Source: Gautieria morchelliformis
Lineage: Eukaryota > Basidiomycota > Agaricomycetes > Gomphales > Gomphaceae
Direction: 5' to 3'
Length of the DNA stretch: 64,000 nucleotides
NCBI GenBank assembly: GCA_015179125.1
Contig: WHVA01000065.1
Coordinates: 248,001-312,000 of the forward strand
Shown: piece by piece, positions 40,089 through 51,800 of the stretch
Layout of the letters: each line of letters begins with the position of its first letter
Numbering within the stretch: position 1 is the stretch's first letter
Made by a program: the position numbers and the translations under genes
Notes under the pieces: model-generated
Seen by the model: only the letters and a program-made list of their open reading frames with translations
Database searches by the model: none
Told to the model about the DNA's origin: nothing

Positions 40089-40306
40089 TCCTGAATGCAG
40101 GGAACTATCCACTTGGTTGGTCCCCCAACGACCCGGGGAAAGATGACATGGCTTTCAACACTGACCCTCTGCACCCGGCGCTATTCCCCACAGATGACCC
40201 CTATATTTTCAGCCTTCCTGGTCTTGACTTTGATGCATTTGATGGCACTCGAGAGATCAAAGTCTCGATAGGGCCTGACATGTTATCGGGGACATTACCG
40301 AACTGA

Positions 40307-42477
40307 ATGTGTGTTCCAGCCTCCTGGGGTGCCTGGACAAATCACAATGTACCACTGTCGCAACGTGAGCCTGTAAGTGTGCTAACAAGGACGCTGGAGT
40401 CCCGTCCACGGTTTCCAAACTTGCAGAGGTGCTAGAAGTGGTTGGTGGACAGGCAAATGCTGTGAGGGGAAGAGGTATTCAACCACACAGGTAACAAGTG
40501 TGACTGTATCTGAGCCCGACCGGCGCACACCCTATGCCCCACCGGTGGTGCAGCGAGCCCAGCGATTCAACGAATGGTCGTGGACTGGCGGCACAATAGG
40601 GGTGGCAACGAACGATAATGGATCCGCATACTCTGTGTTCCCACCTGACTCGTATTGTGCTTCTTTTTTCTTAACTTGTCTGGCCTCGGCCCTGCATTCC
40701 GCCACTTCACTTCCATGTATCCCTATTTCTTTTTCTCCTCTGCTTATGTACCCTCGGATATGTACTTTGTCCTTTAGGTTTTCTATCATACCCAAAAAGA
40801 TTTGAACCATTTTGATGTGCAGCGGCGGTCTTTTGTTCTTACTTACATAACATCTCAACCCCTAACACTTGGAGGACAATCGAGGAGTGCAGCCCAGCTA
40901 AGACCCGCTGTTTTGTCCCGGTGACGGGATGGTAATGCAGTAGCTTAGTTGCGTCACCCTGTTCACTTTCCATGCCAAATTACCACTTTCACTACTATTA
41001 CTTCCATTTTTTTTCTCTTGCAAATGATGGTTCGATTACCAATTACTTATATAGGTCTTGCACTATACAGTTGCTTAGTAATATTGCCCCGGAAACGAGT
41101 GATATTGTACCTCTTCCAATCTCTCCTGCAATCCCCGACTCTCTCCAAAGGAGAGGGAGGGCTGTATGAACGCAAATAACCGTGCTTGCGGTTTTGCGGA
41201 GGAAATTGTATTAATTCTATTGGATGAGTCTTCCTAGGGGTCTTTCATCCCTGGTGGTGTCTCGTCTTAAGCACCTGCGCCTCTCTCCGTGTCTTCCGTG
41301 TTTGTCCCTTGGCTTAGTCAGATTGACGCTCCCCAACCCCCCTCTTTCCTTGCCTGTGCTGTTAGCTTTCTCGTTGTTTTCGGCCGTTGGAAACATTGCT
41401 ACACGCTGTCCTTGCGTGGCTGCGCTGCTACTTTACCAGGACTTTTACGTTTATTCCATGCATAGTATCGGCCTCTCCTTACGGATGGCAATCAATTTTT
41501 GGCCTTTCAGGGTGTGCTCCTCATGTGCAGGCGTCCGTTGAGGTGAACGCAGTAAGGAACACTTTGGCGATTGTGGTAGTTTGTTTGTCTTTCTCTCCTC
41601 TAGATCCTGTTGAACCTGTGTCTTCTTCTTGGCCTGCATATGCAATCACCATTGTCTGTTCTCCCTCTCACCTTGTTGCAATTTTCTGTAGGAATAGACA
41701 CCCCATGTTTTCCTGCTGTGCCCCTGTCCTTCAAGCTTACATTTCCATCTATGGTCTACTGGGTCTCCCAAGGCCAGCACCGGAAGGGAGCCAGACACTA
41801 TTGCATCCACTGCAGTGTTCCTTCGTCCATCCCCGACAACTTGTCAATGAGAAGGCTATTTTTCAGCGCAAAGAATAAAATATCTATCGATGCTTCGGCA
41901 CCCACTTCATGTCTTTGCGAACGCTAATGGACTGTAGCCAATCTGGGGATGTGACTGGATCGCTGCCGAACCCAAGCTTGTTTCTGGATGCGTGTGTAGG
42001 TGGTCCCTGTTACCTAGGCGTAGGAAAATCCATCATAGCTGTGCCGCCCGTGAGTACCCATGGCGACGTTCGAAGACCGCGTGACATCACATGAATTTGA
42101 GTTTTTTCTGGTTGATACAGTATCCAGTAGAGGCCAGCAATAAAAGCCGGCGTTCTTTGTCAAGTACTGGGCCAGCCCTTTGAAGGCTGTTCCCTCATGG
42201 AACGAACTGACAAGGGCCCCCCGCACGTGAGGCATTCACTTCACACAATATGGGGCCGTATATGTCCTAGCTCTCAACCCTACATACTCAATGCTCAATC
42301 GCCGCCATTCATGCATATCGCGGCGATGCCATCCATCTCACCCTCCACAGGCATCCCAAGCTGACTCCCTTAATGTTTGAGAGCTCCTTTGTTTTTCCTT
42401 TCACGTCTTCCTGCAGTGTAGACTTCAAATGAATTGCTATTAAGTGTAGAAAGAGAGACGAAAAAGACTTTCTTAAT
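40307..42477. other. 3' flank of the HMG gene and unassigned DNA
   Basis: 40,307-40,640 is homologous to 63,340-63,650 (3' flank of the HMG-tail paralog), with shared GAGGTATTC and GGTAACAAG motifs. From 40,640 to 42,470 I see no recognisable gene. Frames at 41,224-41,541, 41,387-41,878 and 42,014-42,235 have no domain features. The region is pyrimidine-rich in places. Confidence 0.4.
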
Positions 42478-42927
42478 TAGTGTTTTCCCGGCCCGGCTTG
42501 GGCTCAAAAGCCCCGGTCACGGCTTGGCCTGAGATGGCTTGGGCTTCACAAAACCCAGGCCGGGCTTTTTCTTACGGCTCAGGCCCGGCTCCGGCTCGGC
42601 TCGGCTTTGGCCCCGGCTCGCTGGAGCATGGCCGCAGGGTGAATAACACCCTTCTCGTCCCTCATTTGAATATTAAGCGCCTTACCTAAGTTTCCCACGG
42701 ATGGTGCCGCCGTGCTGTGCCTGGGTGCCGTCGAGCCGCCTAGGGCGGCTTCACCCATACCATCTAGGCGCTCAAGAGCCGCGGCTTCACGGGTCGGCTC
42801 AGGCTTGTCAAATCCTGAGCCGGGCTTTTTGGGACGGCCTGGAGACGGCTACGGCCTGGCTCGGCTCGGCCTGTAAGGGCTCGGCTCCGGCTTTGTCGCG
42901 GCCTAAGCCGGGCCCGGGAAAACACTA
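42478..42927. mobile_element. hAT-like MITE, TSD TTCTTAAT
   Basis: 450 bp with TIRs TAGTGTTTTCCCGG...CCGGGAAAACACTA, extending imperfectly for about 25 bp, and an exact 8-bp TSD TTCTTAAT (42,470-42,477 and 42,928-42,935). The 8-bp TSD and the TAGTG/CAGTG-type ends are diagnostic of the hAT superfamily. No transposase. The interior is GC-rich with many inverted GGCCGGGCT/AGCCCGGCC motifs that could be transposase-binding subterminal repeats. It lies about 85 bp upstream of the F-box-like gene. Confidence 0.92.
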
Positions 42928-42974
42928 TTCTTAATTTAATTCGAAACCTCATTACTAACTGCCCACTTTAAATT

Positions 42975-44366
42975 CCACAAGGAGAGAGTCGGGGACTGGG
43001 GCGGCAGGCAGGCTACCACAAGAGCTGATTTGTGCCATTATCGATAGTTACCCGAGGCCCAGCGGCTATCGTGACCTGCACGTATGCAATGCTCTGCACA
43101 CATGCCCACTGGTTTGTCGTTCATGGCTTCCCTTATGCCAACGTCGCCTCTTTCACTCCATCACGTTTCTTATTGGGATACCTTGCGGGACCTGTGCAGC
43201 AGCTTTGTCACCCAGCGGGCGACTGGATCAAGTTTTACTCAAATCTCCTCATATTGCCTGGTACATTCGAGAGCTACGGGTAAATGATAGGACCTGTGAG
43301 ACCTGTGAGAAGAATTGGATGGCAACCGACGAAACCGTCCCCTTGGTATTGCGCAAACTGGGAAACCTATGGAAGCTAGATGTTACGCCACTGCGTTGGA
43401 ACACATTGACGGTAGAACTCAGACAATCCCTTCGCTGGCTACTTCAGCTGCCCTCGATTACCATGCTCCAAATCGCCATGGGCCACTTTATAAGCTTCGA
43501 CGACTTTTTCAATTTCGTTTCTCTTGCTAGAGATCTAACCAACCTCACGTTAACTGAGATCGGTACCACATGCATGCACGGACGAGGTGCCTTTGACTCC
43601 AGAAGAAATGGAAGATGGACGAATGCTCGCTTGGAATAAGTGGGGACGCCTCTCTGACCTGCGTCTGGCGTCATTATTCAATCCCAGCACGGCACTGGTA
43701 CTCGTCGACTGGCTTCTTGGGCCCCGATCCCTTGCGGATCTATTTCACGTTGAGACTTTGCACATAGTCCCTCAGGGAGATGCCGTCAACCGGCTGCTCC
43801 ACACTATTGGCAGCTCCCTCAAGCATCTCGAACTCCGCCTGCCACAGAAGCTTTTCGGTGAGTGGCTACTTATTCTGAATTGAGTACCATCGTTGTTGAG
43901 TACCATCGTTGTTGAGTACCATCGTTGTTGAGTACCATTGTCTGACTTCATAGAAGCCACACTTAATTTCAACATCAATCTGGAATTCAATACAGTTCTC
44001 AATTTTCTAGATTTGAGGTCCCTCGATGTCCGAAAGCCTCGCGAACTCAACGGATTACGATTCCTCTCTAGTATCAACGCATCTAACCGATTAGAACAAA
44101 TCAAACTCAGGATGATCGTTGACGAGGACACCTTTGAGCAAGGGGATTGCTTAGCTTGGAAGCAGGTTGACCGCATTCTTGCGGACATGACTCATTTCAA
44201 GTTTCTGCAGAAGCTAGATTTCAGGGTTTGGATGTTGGATGATGATTATAGTGACTCGCTGGATGGCGAATGGTGTGACGTGGTATGTATGAGCATAGTT
44301 TCTGCGTTTCAGTTACTAGTGCAGCGAGGCCTACTATGTCACAAGACACTAGGAAGTAGCCTGTAA
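42975..44366 (+). pseudogene. F-box-like gene with broken frame
   Basis: The frame from about 43,013 encodes LPQELICAIIDSYPRPSGYR and then LVCRSWLPLCQRRLFHSITF, the F-box-like start common in Agaricomycete gene families, followed by SPHIAWYIRELRVNDR and Leu-rich segments that suggest degenerate LRRs. No ATG is evident nearby. A frameshift near 43,590 joins the next frame (43,587-43,857). A 96-nt intron (43,858-43,953) with exact phase leads to EATLNFNINLEFNTVLNFLD and an open frame to 44,366. F-box proteins act as substrate adaptors of SCF ubiquitin ligases, but this copy is probably dead or mis-sequenced. Confidence 0.65.
43858..43953 (+). other. 96-nt intron with 16-bp minisatellite
   Basis: Donor GTGAGT at 43,858, acceptor TTCATAG ending 43,953. 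G plus AA across the junction makes Glu. Inside, the 16-bp unit TGAGTACCATCGTTGT is repeated three and a half times (about 43,880-43,940). The repeat explains why the intron is nearly twice as long as others in the window. Confidence 0.7.
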
Positions 44367-44431
44367 TACACACTACGCCTACATATAACCTGTTTCAGAA
44401 AATATGGTCGCGAGCAAGACCACTTCCCGAG

Positions 44432-44807
44432 TTAGGCCGAGCTACTCGACGGTCGTTCTCTTACACACCGGTGAGGTAGCGAGGCCGAGAGATTTTGAAT
44501 AAGTTCATAAAGGGAAGGGGGTGGAAATTTTGTGAAGATGTCTGCGGTCATTTGAGAAGTGGGCATGTGTATAATTTTGGTGGTGTGTTCGGCGATATGG
44601 TTTTTAATTAATAACAAAGTGGTACTTGACTTCGATATGCTTCATGACGGGGACTTTTCCTCAAGGGGCAAAGCTCTGGTTCCCAGATTGTCCTGATAGT
44701 GGTGGGGCCGTCAAATTTGAGTCCGATCTCGTGGAGGAATTGGTGCGTTAGTAACAGTTCTTGCCTTGCTTCTGATAAGACGACATACTCGGCTTTGGTG
44801 GAAGAAA
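44432..44807 (-). pseudogene. CoC copia RNase H, 3' part
   Basis: Minus strand: STKAEYVVLSEARQELLLTH, then after a shift EHTTKIIHMPTSQMTADIFT, the end of a copia RNase H. It continues exactly from 47,875, where the upstream half lies, across the 3,067-bp insertion. Confidence 0.8.
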
Positions 44808-45055
44808 CATCAGGAAAAACCCGAAATTCTGGTAGCGGCGCCTACCAGCACGTCGCGTCACGTGGTCTACCGTAGCCCACGTAGTCGCGCGCGTGGCTGC
44901 GTAAGTCCACATAGTCCTCCGTGCTCAAACGTCCTTATGTATCATATGTTAGATACATATCCGGGCCCTTTCTACCATAGACATCTGCTGTCTATGGTCA
45001 GCTAGAGTGCAAGCGCATATCTACTATAGAAATACATGGCGCAGACTGTACACAC

Positions 45056-45607
45056 ATGACTGCGCGCGTGTTCGATATCTTCCAGCGCCCGGACAAGCCT
45101 GGCTTCCTTGTTGGTGCCAACGCGCTGGACGTATCCTCCATCGGCATTGCACTCGGTTTGCTTTCAGACAATGCATCCATTGTCGCAGATGCCCATGATC
45201 GCGTGCATAACGAGGTGCAGGCGCAGAGTGGGTTCCAGCTTGACGGGATTCAGCAGGATGGGAGTTTCAGTCAGCATCAAGGCCTTTTGTACAATGGTAT
45301 GTGGGCTAGGCTGTATTGGAGGATTGTCATGTTGAAGATATAACACAGGAAATTATGGCAAGGATTAGCAGTGCGTGTCCCGTCTGGAGTTTCATGTTCT
45401 TTGTGTTTCCTTACTAAATGCGTGTTGGCTAGCTCCAATGATGTCTGGGAGTTGGAGATTGAAGCCGGTGGCACGCGTTTCGCTGCTACAGGGCCATCTA
45501 GGACTGCGTTTGAAAACCTTATGAACGTGTCCCAGTGGATGCTCTACCAGAACACCGTAATGGGTGTCCTCCATTGGGATTCAGCTACAGGGACGCAGGC
45601 TTCCTAA
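45056..45607 (+). pseudogene. Fragment of a PL8-family polysaccharide lyase
   Basis: First part ANALDVSSIGIALGLLSDNA, DGIQQDGSFSQHQGLLYNG; second part SNDVWELEIEAGGTRFAATG, ENLMNVSQWMLYQNTVMGVL. These match the alpha/alpha toroid N-terminal region of PL8 lyases (hyaluronate/chondroitin/xanthan lyase family), including the DGSxxQH motif. An intron (donor GTATGT at 45,297, acceptor near 45,432) separates the parts but the phases do not fit, so part of the gene is missing. The catalytic Tyr/His region and the whole C-terminus are absent. Lies inside the 3,067-bp insertion. Confidence 0.65.
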
Positions 45608-45873
45608 CGGGCACGTGTCTACGCAGCACGCCGCCGGTGGCTCAGCGCAGCGCCATATTTCCTCAGGTATGGCTTTGAATTGGATGTGCTTCATTTGAGT
45701 CTGCATGGCATAACTATATCTGACGCCCCTGAGGAGGAGGCATGGCCGCAGGGAACTCGGCCATCGATCCCCGTGCTCCACTCTAACAGTCATGTGACTG
45801 GTTATCTCTAAGCTGCGTCCGTTCTTCTTCCTGACCACCACAACTGCGTACCCGTTCGAGCATACTGACCTTA

Positions 45874-47500
45874 ATGGCTCCAGCGGCTACCAAACGGAAA
45901 GCTCTACAGGAGATCAACCTGACCCAACTCCCCACCCGCTCCACTGTGCTAAAGAAAACCTCAACTCACGAGGATTCAAGCTCGAGGACCCGTCCTCGGT
46001 TGGGCCCCGCACCAACCGAAACCCTCACTACCAACCCCAGTTCACGCAGTCGCCTGACCGAAAAAGGACTCTAGTATCGTAAGTACCATCTATCTTGAGC
46101 TATGTGAGTACTCTACCCTGAAATGTGCCAGAAATCCAGGTAGAGGCTGACAAGCAACGACTTGCACGTCAACGGGAATGTCGCCTCGCGTGCGAGGAGG
46201 AAGCCTGAGCCTTGGATGCGGAGGTCGCGGCTCTTAGGGAGGATAATCATAATGGTTATGTAATACAGCATATATGAGTATATAATATATACTATAAGAG
46301 TATTAATAACAACATATAGGAATATATAGTAGTATTTATAAGGAGAATAATACATGTTATTAGATGATTCTGTATATATTTAAACATCTCGAAGATATAT
46401 ATACATATGAGAGAGTATTAGACTACAAGATAGAGTAACAGATACTTGGAGAGATACTTGTAACAGATATGAGTAGGAGTATTAGTATGACTAGTTATAA
46501 TGAGAGAGTATTAGACTACCATATGGAGTAATAGTAGTTGTGTAGATATTTGTAATATATATGAATAGTTATAATGATATAGTGTATATTAAAAGTGGGT
46601 AGAAAAAATAAGAAGAGACGTAAAAATTGGCAGAGGCATTCTCGTCGGCGGAGCGGCTGCTTGGGGAGGGACAAAATAAAAATTATTTATAGCCCAACAA
46701 TAAGATTGGCATATACTTTTGTCCTCTTCTTTTCTATAATTTGAGAATAAAATGGGTGAAGCTACAGGTAATAAAAAGTTGTGAGCATCCGCCTAGGGAT
46801 GAAGGCCTAGGGGACGAGGAAGTCGCAGAGTTCCTCAGTGACCCGAACGCCACTGATTCTGAGGACGAACCTGGGCCTCAGACCCGTACGTGTTCCTGTG
46901 GCCCCAAATATCTACTCATTTTTTTTTCTTTCATTAGGTCCAGGAAGGATCCAGGCGAACAAGGTCCGTCATCCACATACCCCCCCCCCCCCTTTTTTTT
47001 TTTTTTTTGGTTATTGCACTCACCTTTCATCTAGTTTGCGTTCAAGGCCACAATGGCAGTTGTCACAGCCGCCTCGAAGCCTTCGGTGTCCAATGCCGTT
47101 CGGCGCTAGACAGCCAGCTCACCCGTACCCCTCCGGTCTGTGACGCGCGATGCGGCCCAACCGCATCGTCCATCTGCCTCCTCGCCAGGTCCACGTCCTG
47201 ACAACGGTCACATGGACAGGACCCACAGAGAACAGGGTCTAGGCCCTGGCGCGTCACCAGCACCACCTGCATGATCACAGAGGGTGCGTTTTTTTCCACC
47301 TGTTTATATCTGAACCATTGTCTTACTTCCTGTATCTTGTTACAGTGCGCATGCTGGATTCCCGAATATCGTCACAAACCCTCGAAAGCCGGCGTTCAAT
47401 GCCGCCAAATTCGCTCGCGCTGCCCAGGCACTCGATGACCACGAGCACTCGGATAGTTGGAGGGCACTAGCTGCATCCTCGTTCCCGTGCAGAGCGTGTA
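45874..47500 (+). pseudogene. Fragments of an unknown coiled-coil gene
   Basis: Exon-like pieces: MAPAATKRKALQEINLTQLP with a Ser/Thr/Arg-rich stretch (45,874-46,074); after an intron-like GTAAGT...CCAG, VEADKQRLARQRECRLACEE and ALDAEVAALRED (coiled coil), where R2 is inserted; then GDEEVAEFLSDPNATDSEDE (about 46,800-46,880), a second intron-like stretch with a C12T16 tract, and DAAQPHRPSASSPGP. A further piece has FPNIVTNPRKPAFNAAKFAR. The family is unknown to me. Stops and the R2 insertion show it is dead. Confidence 0.45.
46235..46600. repeat. R2, copy 2 (longest)
   Basis: Starts GGAGGATAATCATAATGG, directly joined to the coiled-coil codons EVAALR. Matches copy 1 for about 140 bp and copy 3 for about 225 bp, then continues with tandem-like GAGAGAGTATTAGACTAC units (about 46,408 and 46,502). 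Total about 360 bp, strongly A+T-rich. The right end is not defined. Confidence 0.75.
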
Positions 47501-47874
47501 TAATATATGTAATTCTTCCATTTTCCCAATCCCAATGACTGTATTATACCCTATCTGCGTGCCTACACCGGAATCCAAAGGCTGCGCCGCCGTTCTACGC
47601 AACTATACACACCGTATGGGCATAGCTACACACAATATGCAGCCTTGCGGAAATGCTACTGCCCCCTACGTCGCCTCTCTAGTGCCCCGTAGTGGCTGGC
47701 CTCAGCGGACTACAAATCCCTACGGAGCTTGGTGGCGTGCTACAGGGCACTACGTCGCGCTACGATGGCAGGCGGTCAGCTACGGAAGGCTACATGACAG
47801 GGGGGGTTGCTACGACGCTAAAGGTTCTACGTGCGCTACGTAAAGCTAAGTAACACCCTCTTTTTTTCCTGATG

Positions 47875-48480
47875 AAGGGCGCCCATGGTTTGCTTTTTCA
47901 AGGACCAGGATATGGCGCCGTCTCCTAAGATTATGGCGTAACCCCCTGTGGATTTCCTGTCGTCTATATTTCCTGCAAATCGGCAATAGCGTACACATAC
48001 AGTGTCGCCTCATTTCTGCCAAGAATAAGTGACTGATCACGAGTGTGATAAAGGAATTGAAGAATCTGTTTGGCTAAATTCCACTGAGCTCGGCTAGGGC
48101 TGGAGGAATATTGGGCTAATTTGTTAACTGCATGTGCAATATCTGGGCAGGAGACCGTGGCAGCATACATCAAACTGCCGATGAGTTCACGGTAAGGGAA
48201 ATTCTTTAATTCTTCCTCTTCTTCGCGGTTACTCGCTAGGGCGGAGAAGTCGAAGCCGAGGCCATGGGGATGGGGATTTTATATGACATGGAATTATGGG
48301 CTTGGAATTTGACTGCAATATTATCAAAATAATGTTTCTGAGAAATAGAGACTAAACGTCGCTTAGCGTCTCTAGTAATTGCAGTGTTGAATATCCAGTG
48401 AGTATTGCCTTCACCAGAAAGGCTGAAGCATTGTCTGAACACTTCCTCCACCTCCAAGAGGCGTTTTTTGTATCCTACTG
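47875..48480 (-). pseudogene. CoC copia RT and RNase H, 5' part
   Basis: Minus strand: HWIFNTAITRDAKRRLVSIS and QKHYFDNIAVKFQAHNSM (RT thumb), YAATVSCPDIAHAVNKLAQY, YHTRDQSLILGRNEATLYVY, then RNase H start with ISWSLKKQT-type residues in the next frame up to the insertion at 47,874. Frameshifts present. The RT palm with the catalytic aspartates is missing. Confidence 0.8.
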
Positions 48481-48872
48481 ATGTCGCATTGTCAACCCAA
48501 AAACCATCGATTGCTTAGATGTCACTGGGAAGACTAACTACTTTACACGTGCGCATACGTCATAGTCTCAGAATGAGTAAGGAATTGAGCACGGACAACT
48601 TTCTGTCTGAGTATCGGATTTATTTAACGCCCTCGATGCATCGCTGACTCGGATCTTCCCGAAAGAGTGTGGGATCAGAAGCACAGTGCGAGCGCGAATC
48701 TGTCGATGGCGTGCTAAGCGAGAAAAGTAGGACGTGATGAGTGCCATCTTATTGGCCAAGCAGTCCTCGTTCTCACACAGCTAAAGTGACCCACAGCAAT
48801 CTCACCTTCGACTCTTCAACTTAGCTCTCTGCTCCAGGCTCCTCTGCTCCTTTGGTCACGACGTCTTGTGCA
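48481..48872 (+). other. Upstream region of the TPR gene
   Basis: No gene. A stretch near 48,560-48,600 (TCTCAGAATGAGTAAG and flanks) resembles 62,195-62,230, so the two regions may be related promoter or repeat sequence. A pyrimidine-rich run (CTCTGCTCCAGGCTCCTCTG, about 48,828-48,847) lies just before the start codon, as is common in basidiomycete promoters. No clear TATA box. Confidence 0.4.
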
Positions 48873-51800
48873 ATGACTGATTACAACACCGATTACAAGA
48901 TTTACAGCCGGAATTTAGTTCTTGAGGGAAAGGGATTCGCACCTTGGTTCCCTGGTTCGGTCAACATAGCCGAAGTAGGTTACGTCGATGGTGGTGGGTG
49001 GACACTGCTCTTTGATGCCTCTAAAGCCCGTGGCGACCAGAGCAATAACCTGGGCGTACCGGGTGATCTCGATTATGATCCTATGGTCATAGGCAAGATT
49101 GAGAAGCGCACGCTCAATGATGGTGCAAGGCATTTTGCGAGAGGAAGTGGGGGGCCTCTGGAGTATGGGACGGAGATTCCCAGCAAGATGTGTGTGGCTA
49201 TTCCGTTATCGCTAACAACCCTAATGTCTCATGTGAACATTCAGACCAGCCACACCTAGCAGTCTCCGGTATAGCTTCAAATCTTCCAAGCATGAGGGTG
49301 CGATTCTAGTACATCGTGGCGGCATCGATATCCAGGATGCCTCAGAAAAACTCGCATTTCAAAAATACATCTGCAAGAACTATGCCTCCTGGTTAACATT
49401 CGCCAGAGACAAGAACAACCGTGACATACACCTGATTGACCTCGTCCTAGTCACCGGATGCCACAAGACCTCGTACTGGGCCTGTTCCGCGTTTAAAGCT
49501 TCAGCCAAGGTAGATTGTGAATTGTCCCTCGATGTAGGGTTCGGGAAAGCAAAAATATGGGCTACATGGGACGATAGGCAATTTAATGCGGCATGGGGGC
49601 ACTCTGGTCCAGTGAGACCAACCATAAGAACGGACGACAGCCTCCCAAGCCCCCCTCAGAGTGAAGAAGGTCATATTGATACCGACAACTCGGATTATGC
49701 AAGGAAGGATGATCTGCAAGTGGCTGGTGTTCCTCGGGAACCTAGTATGTGCGTAATAAATTCGTTGACAGGGTTATTAGCACGGATTTGTAGACTGAGC
49801 AAGCTCTAGTGCCGCTGGGTCCGAAACACCGGACGAAATGCGCCGGTGGGCTGCTAAAGAGGTTAATCGCTGGGGTATGCACAAGACACAGTAGTAGTTC
49901 TATGCCCCGATGACTTAATATGTGTTAACAGCCACTCTGGATGGGAAAAGCTTGGACCATCCACGAGATCAATGCATTTTCATACGTGGCTACAAGATTT
50001 GTGATAGGCCCACTGGGTTCACTCTACTTTCCCATTGGCGTTACCACACGCAGGATGAACAGGGGTTCAACGTCATACATCCTGATGAACAGGTTGGACG
50101 TGGAGGCAGCGGAGGTGGAGATAACCCTGGGACTGGAGGTAACAACCCCGGCCCCGGAGGTAACAACCCTGGCCCTGGAGGTAACAAACCCGGCCCTGGA
50201 CGTACCAACCCCGGCACCGGAGGTAACAATGCTGGCCCCAGAGGGAACAACGCTGGCCCCGGAGGGAACAATGCTGGCCCCAGAAGCAACAACACTGGGC
50301 CCCGCAGTAACAGCTCGAACCTTGGAGGCAATGGAGACCAGGAAAGAGAGGTCAACACATTGGGAAGTCGTCAGGGCCATCCATCAGGACCCCCTGGCAA
50401 TTCGGCATTGGTATCCTCTGAGGGTAAGAATGTGGCACGTTTTGGCACAGGTGGAATGTCGGACCAAACGACCAATCCATCCAACTTACCGAACCTGCAT
50501 TCCCAACGTGGTTATGATATAGACAAAGATCTTCTTGATTACCTTCATAATCATGACAAGGTGGGGTATTTTACTACCCCTTGATTATGAAGTTTGTGTT
50601 CACTTCTTAAGCAGGTGCCTACAGCGGTGGAGATCACACTTCTATATATTTTGGAGGTGACAGTCACTTCTGTTCACTGCTCTGATAATTGCTAAAAGAA
50701 TGACAGAACTCTGGTGCTGAATTGGCACTAGCACATGATGATGATTTGTTGGTATGGCTGAGAGTGAGTAAACCACTGATATAAGCTTATGTTTGTGGTT
50801 TATGCTATATTAGGATGGGCCTTTGCCTGAAGATCTGTTCAGTGAGATTTGGAGAGTTCAACCGAAGATATTTTTAGTGCATCAAGGTCAGTATGCCATG
50901 TGCATGTGTGTTCCTTGATTGATTATTCTACATAAACAGTTGGCATGTTAGAAACAACTTATTTAGCCTCTCTGGATGATCAATCAGACAAGGAGCAGGT
51001 GGCTTATCAAGCATCTCACCTACTAAGAGTACAGTCTCCAGACCTAGCTTCAATGAACTGGAATGAGGGCCAGTGGAACAAGGCTGAAGAGCTGTCTTTG
51101 CAGGGTTTAGAGATAAGCAAGAGGGGGTCTAGTGATGAGCATCTCAGGATACTGAATAGCATGGGCAAACTTGCTTCAACTTACAGAAACCAGGGCAGGT
51201 GGAAGGAGGCTGAGGAACTTGAAGTAGAGGTCCTGGCATCAAGCAAGAAAGTGCTTGGTGAGGAGCATCCTGACACACTGAATATTATGGGCAATCTTGC
51301 TTCAACTTACAGAAACCAGGGAAAGTGGAAGGATGCTGAGGAACTTGAAGTGCAGGTCCTAGAGTCAAGCAGGAAAGTGCTTGGTGCAGAGCATCCTGAC
51401 ACACTGAATAGCATGGGCAACCTTGCTTCAACGTATAGTAACCAGGGCAGGTGGAAGGATGCTGAGGAAGTTCAGGTGGAGGTCCTGGAGTCAAGCAAGA
51501 GAGTGCTTGGCAATGAGCATCCTGACACATTGAATACCACAGGCAATCTTGCTTCAACTTATAGTAACCAGGGCAGGTGGAAGGATGCTGAGGAACTTGA
51601 GGTGCAGGTCTTAGAGTCAAGCATGAGGGTGCTTGGCAAAGAGCATCCTAACACCTTGATTATCATGGGCAATCTGGCAGTCACATATAAAGAGCAGGGC
51701 CTGTGGTTAGAGGCTGAGAAACTTGAACTACAAGTCATGGAGATATATAAGAGGGTGCTTGGTGAGGAGCATCCTGAGACACTGAATGGCATGGGCAATC

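Larger units (their letters stand above)
38081..40306 (+). pseudogene. HMG-box (MATA_HMG-type) gene split by a palindromic element
   Basis: The HMG box lies at about 39,325-39,560: PHPCNAWIIYQCAKIEELTQ, SQIVGKVWREETAEVRTEFE, KAEHQMAYPDYCFRPMKK. This matches basidiomycete MATA_HMG transcription factors (DNA minor-groove binding). Without the 38,543-39,309 element and one TSD copy, the frame is continuous from an ATG at 38,081 into the box. After the box a TGA at 39,589 and a frame change precede a Pro-rich region (39,624 onward). A 56-nt intron (40,033-40,088, GTATGT...CCAG) restores the frame into the acidic tail with DDPYIFSLPGLDFDAFDG, stop at 40,304-40,306. Probably inactive. Splicing around the TGA was checked and does not keep frame. 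Confidence 0.7.
44808..47874. mobile_element. 3,067-bp TIR insertion carrying gene fragments
   Basis: Splits the copia RNase H precisely inside the ALSSTKAEY block. Ends are CATCAGGAAAAA and its exact complement TTTTTCCTGATG (12-bp TIR). An AA dinucleotide is duplicated at the target. Both terminal regions are rich in CTACG/CGTAG motifs (especially 47,580-47,860), resembling subterminal transposase-binding repeats. It contains a PL8 lyase fragment, parts of a coiled-coil gene and an R2 repeat, with no transposase recognised. The superfamily is unknown. Confidence 0.75.

Noticed and set aside
46981..47008. C12T16 homopolymer run as a functional element
   Set aside because: Lies in an intron-like part of a dead gene; more likely slippage or sequencing noise in a polypyrimidine tract.
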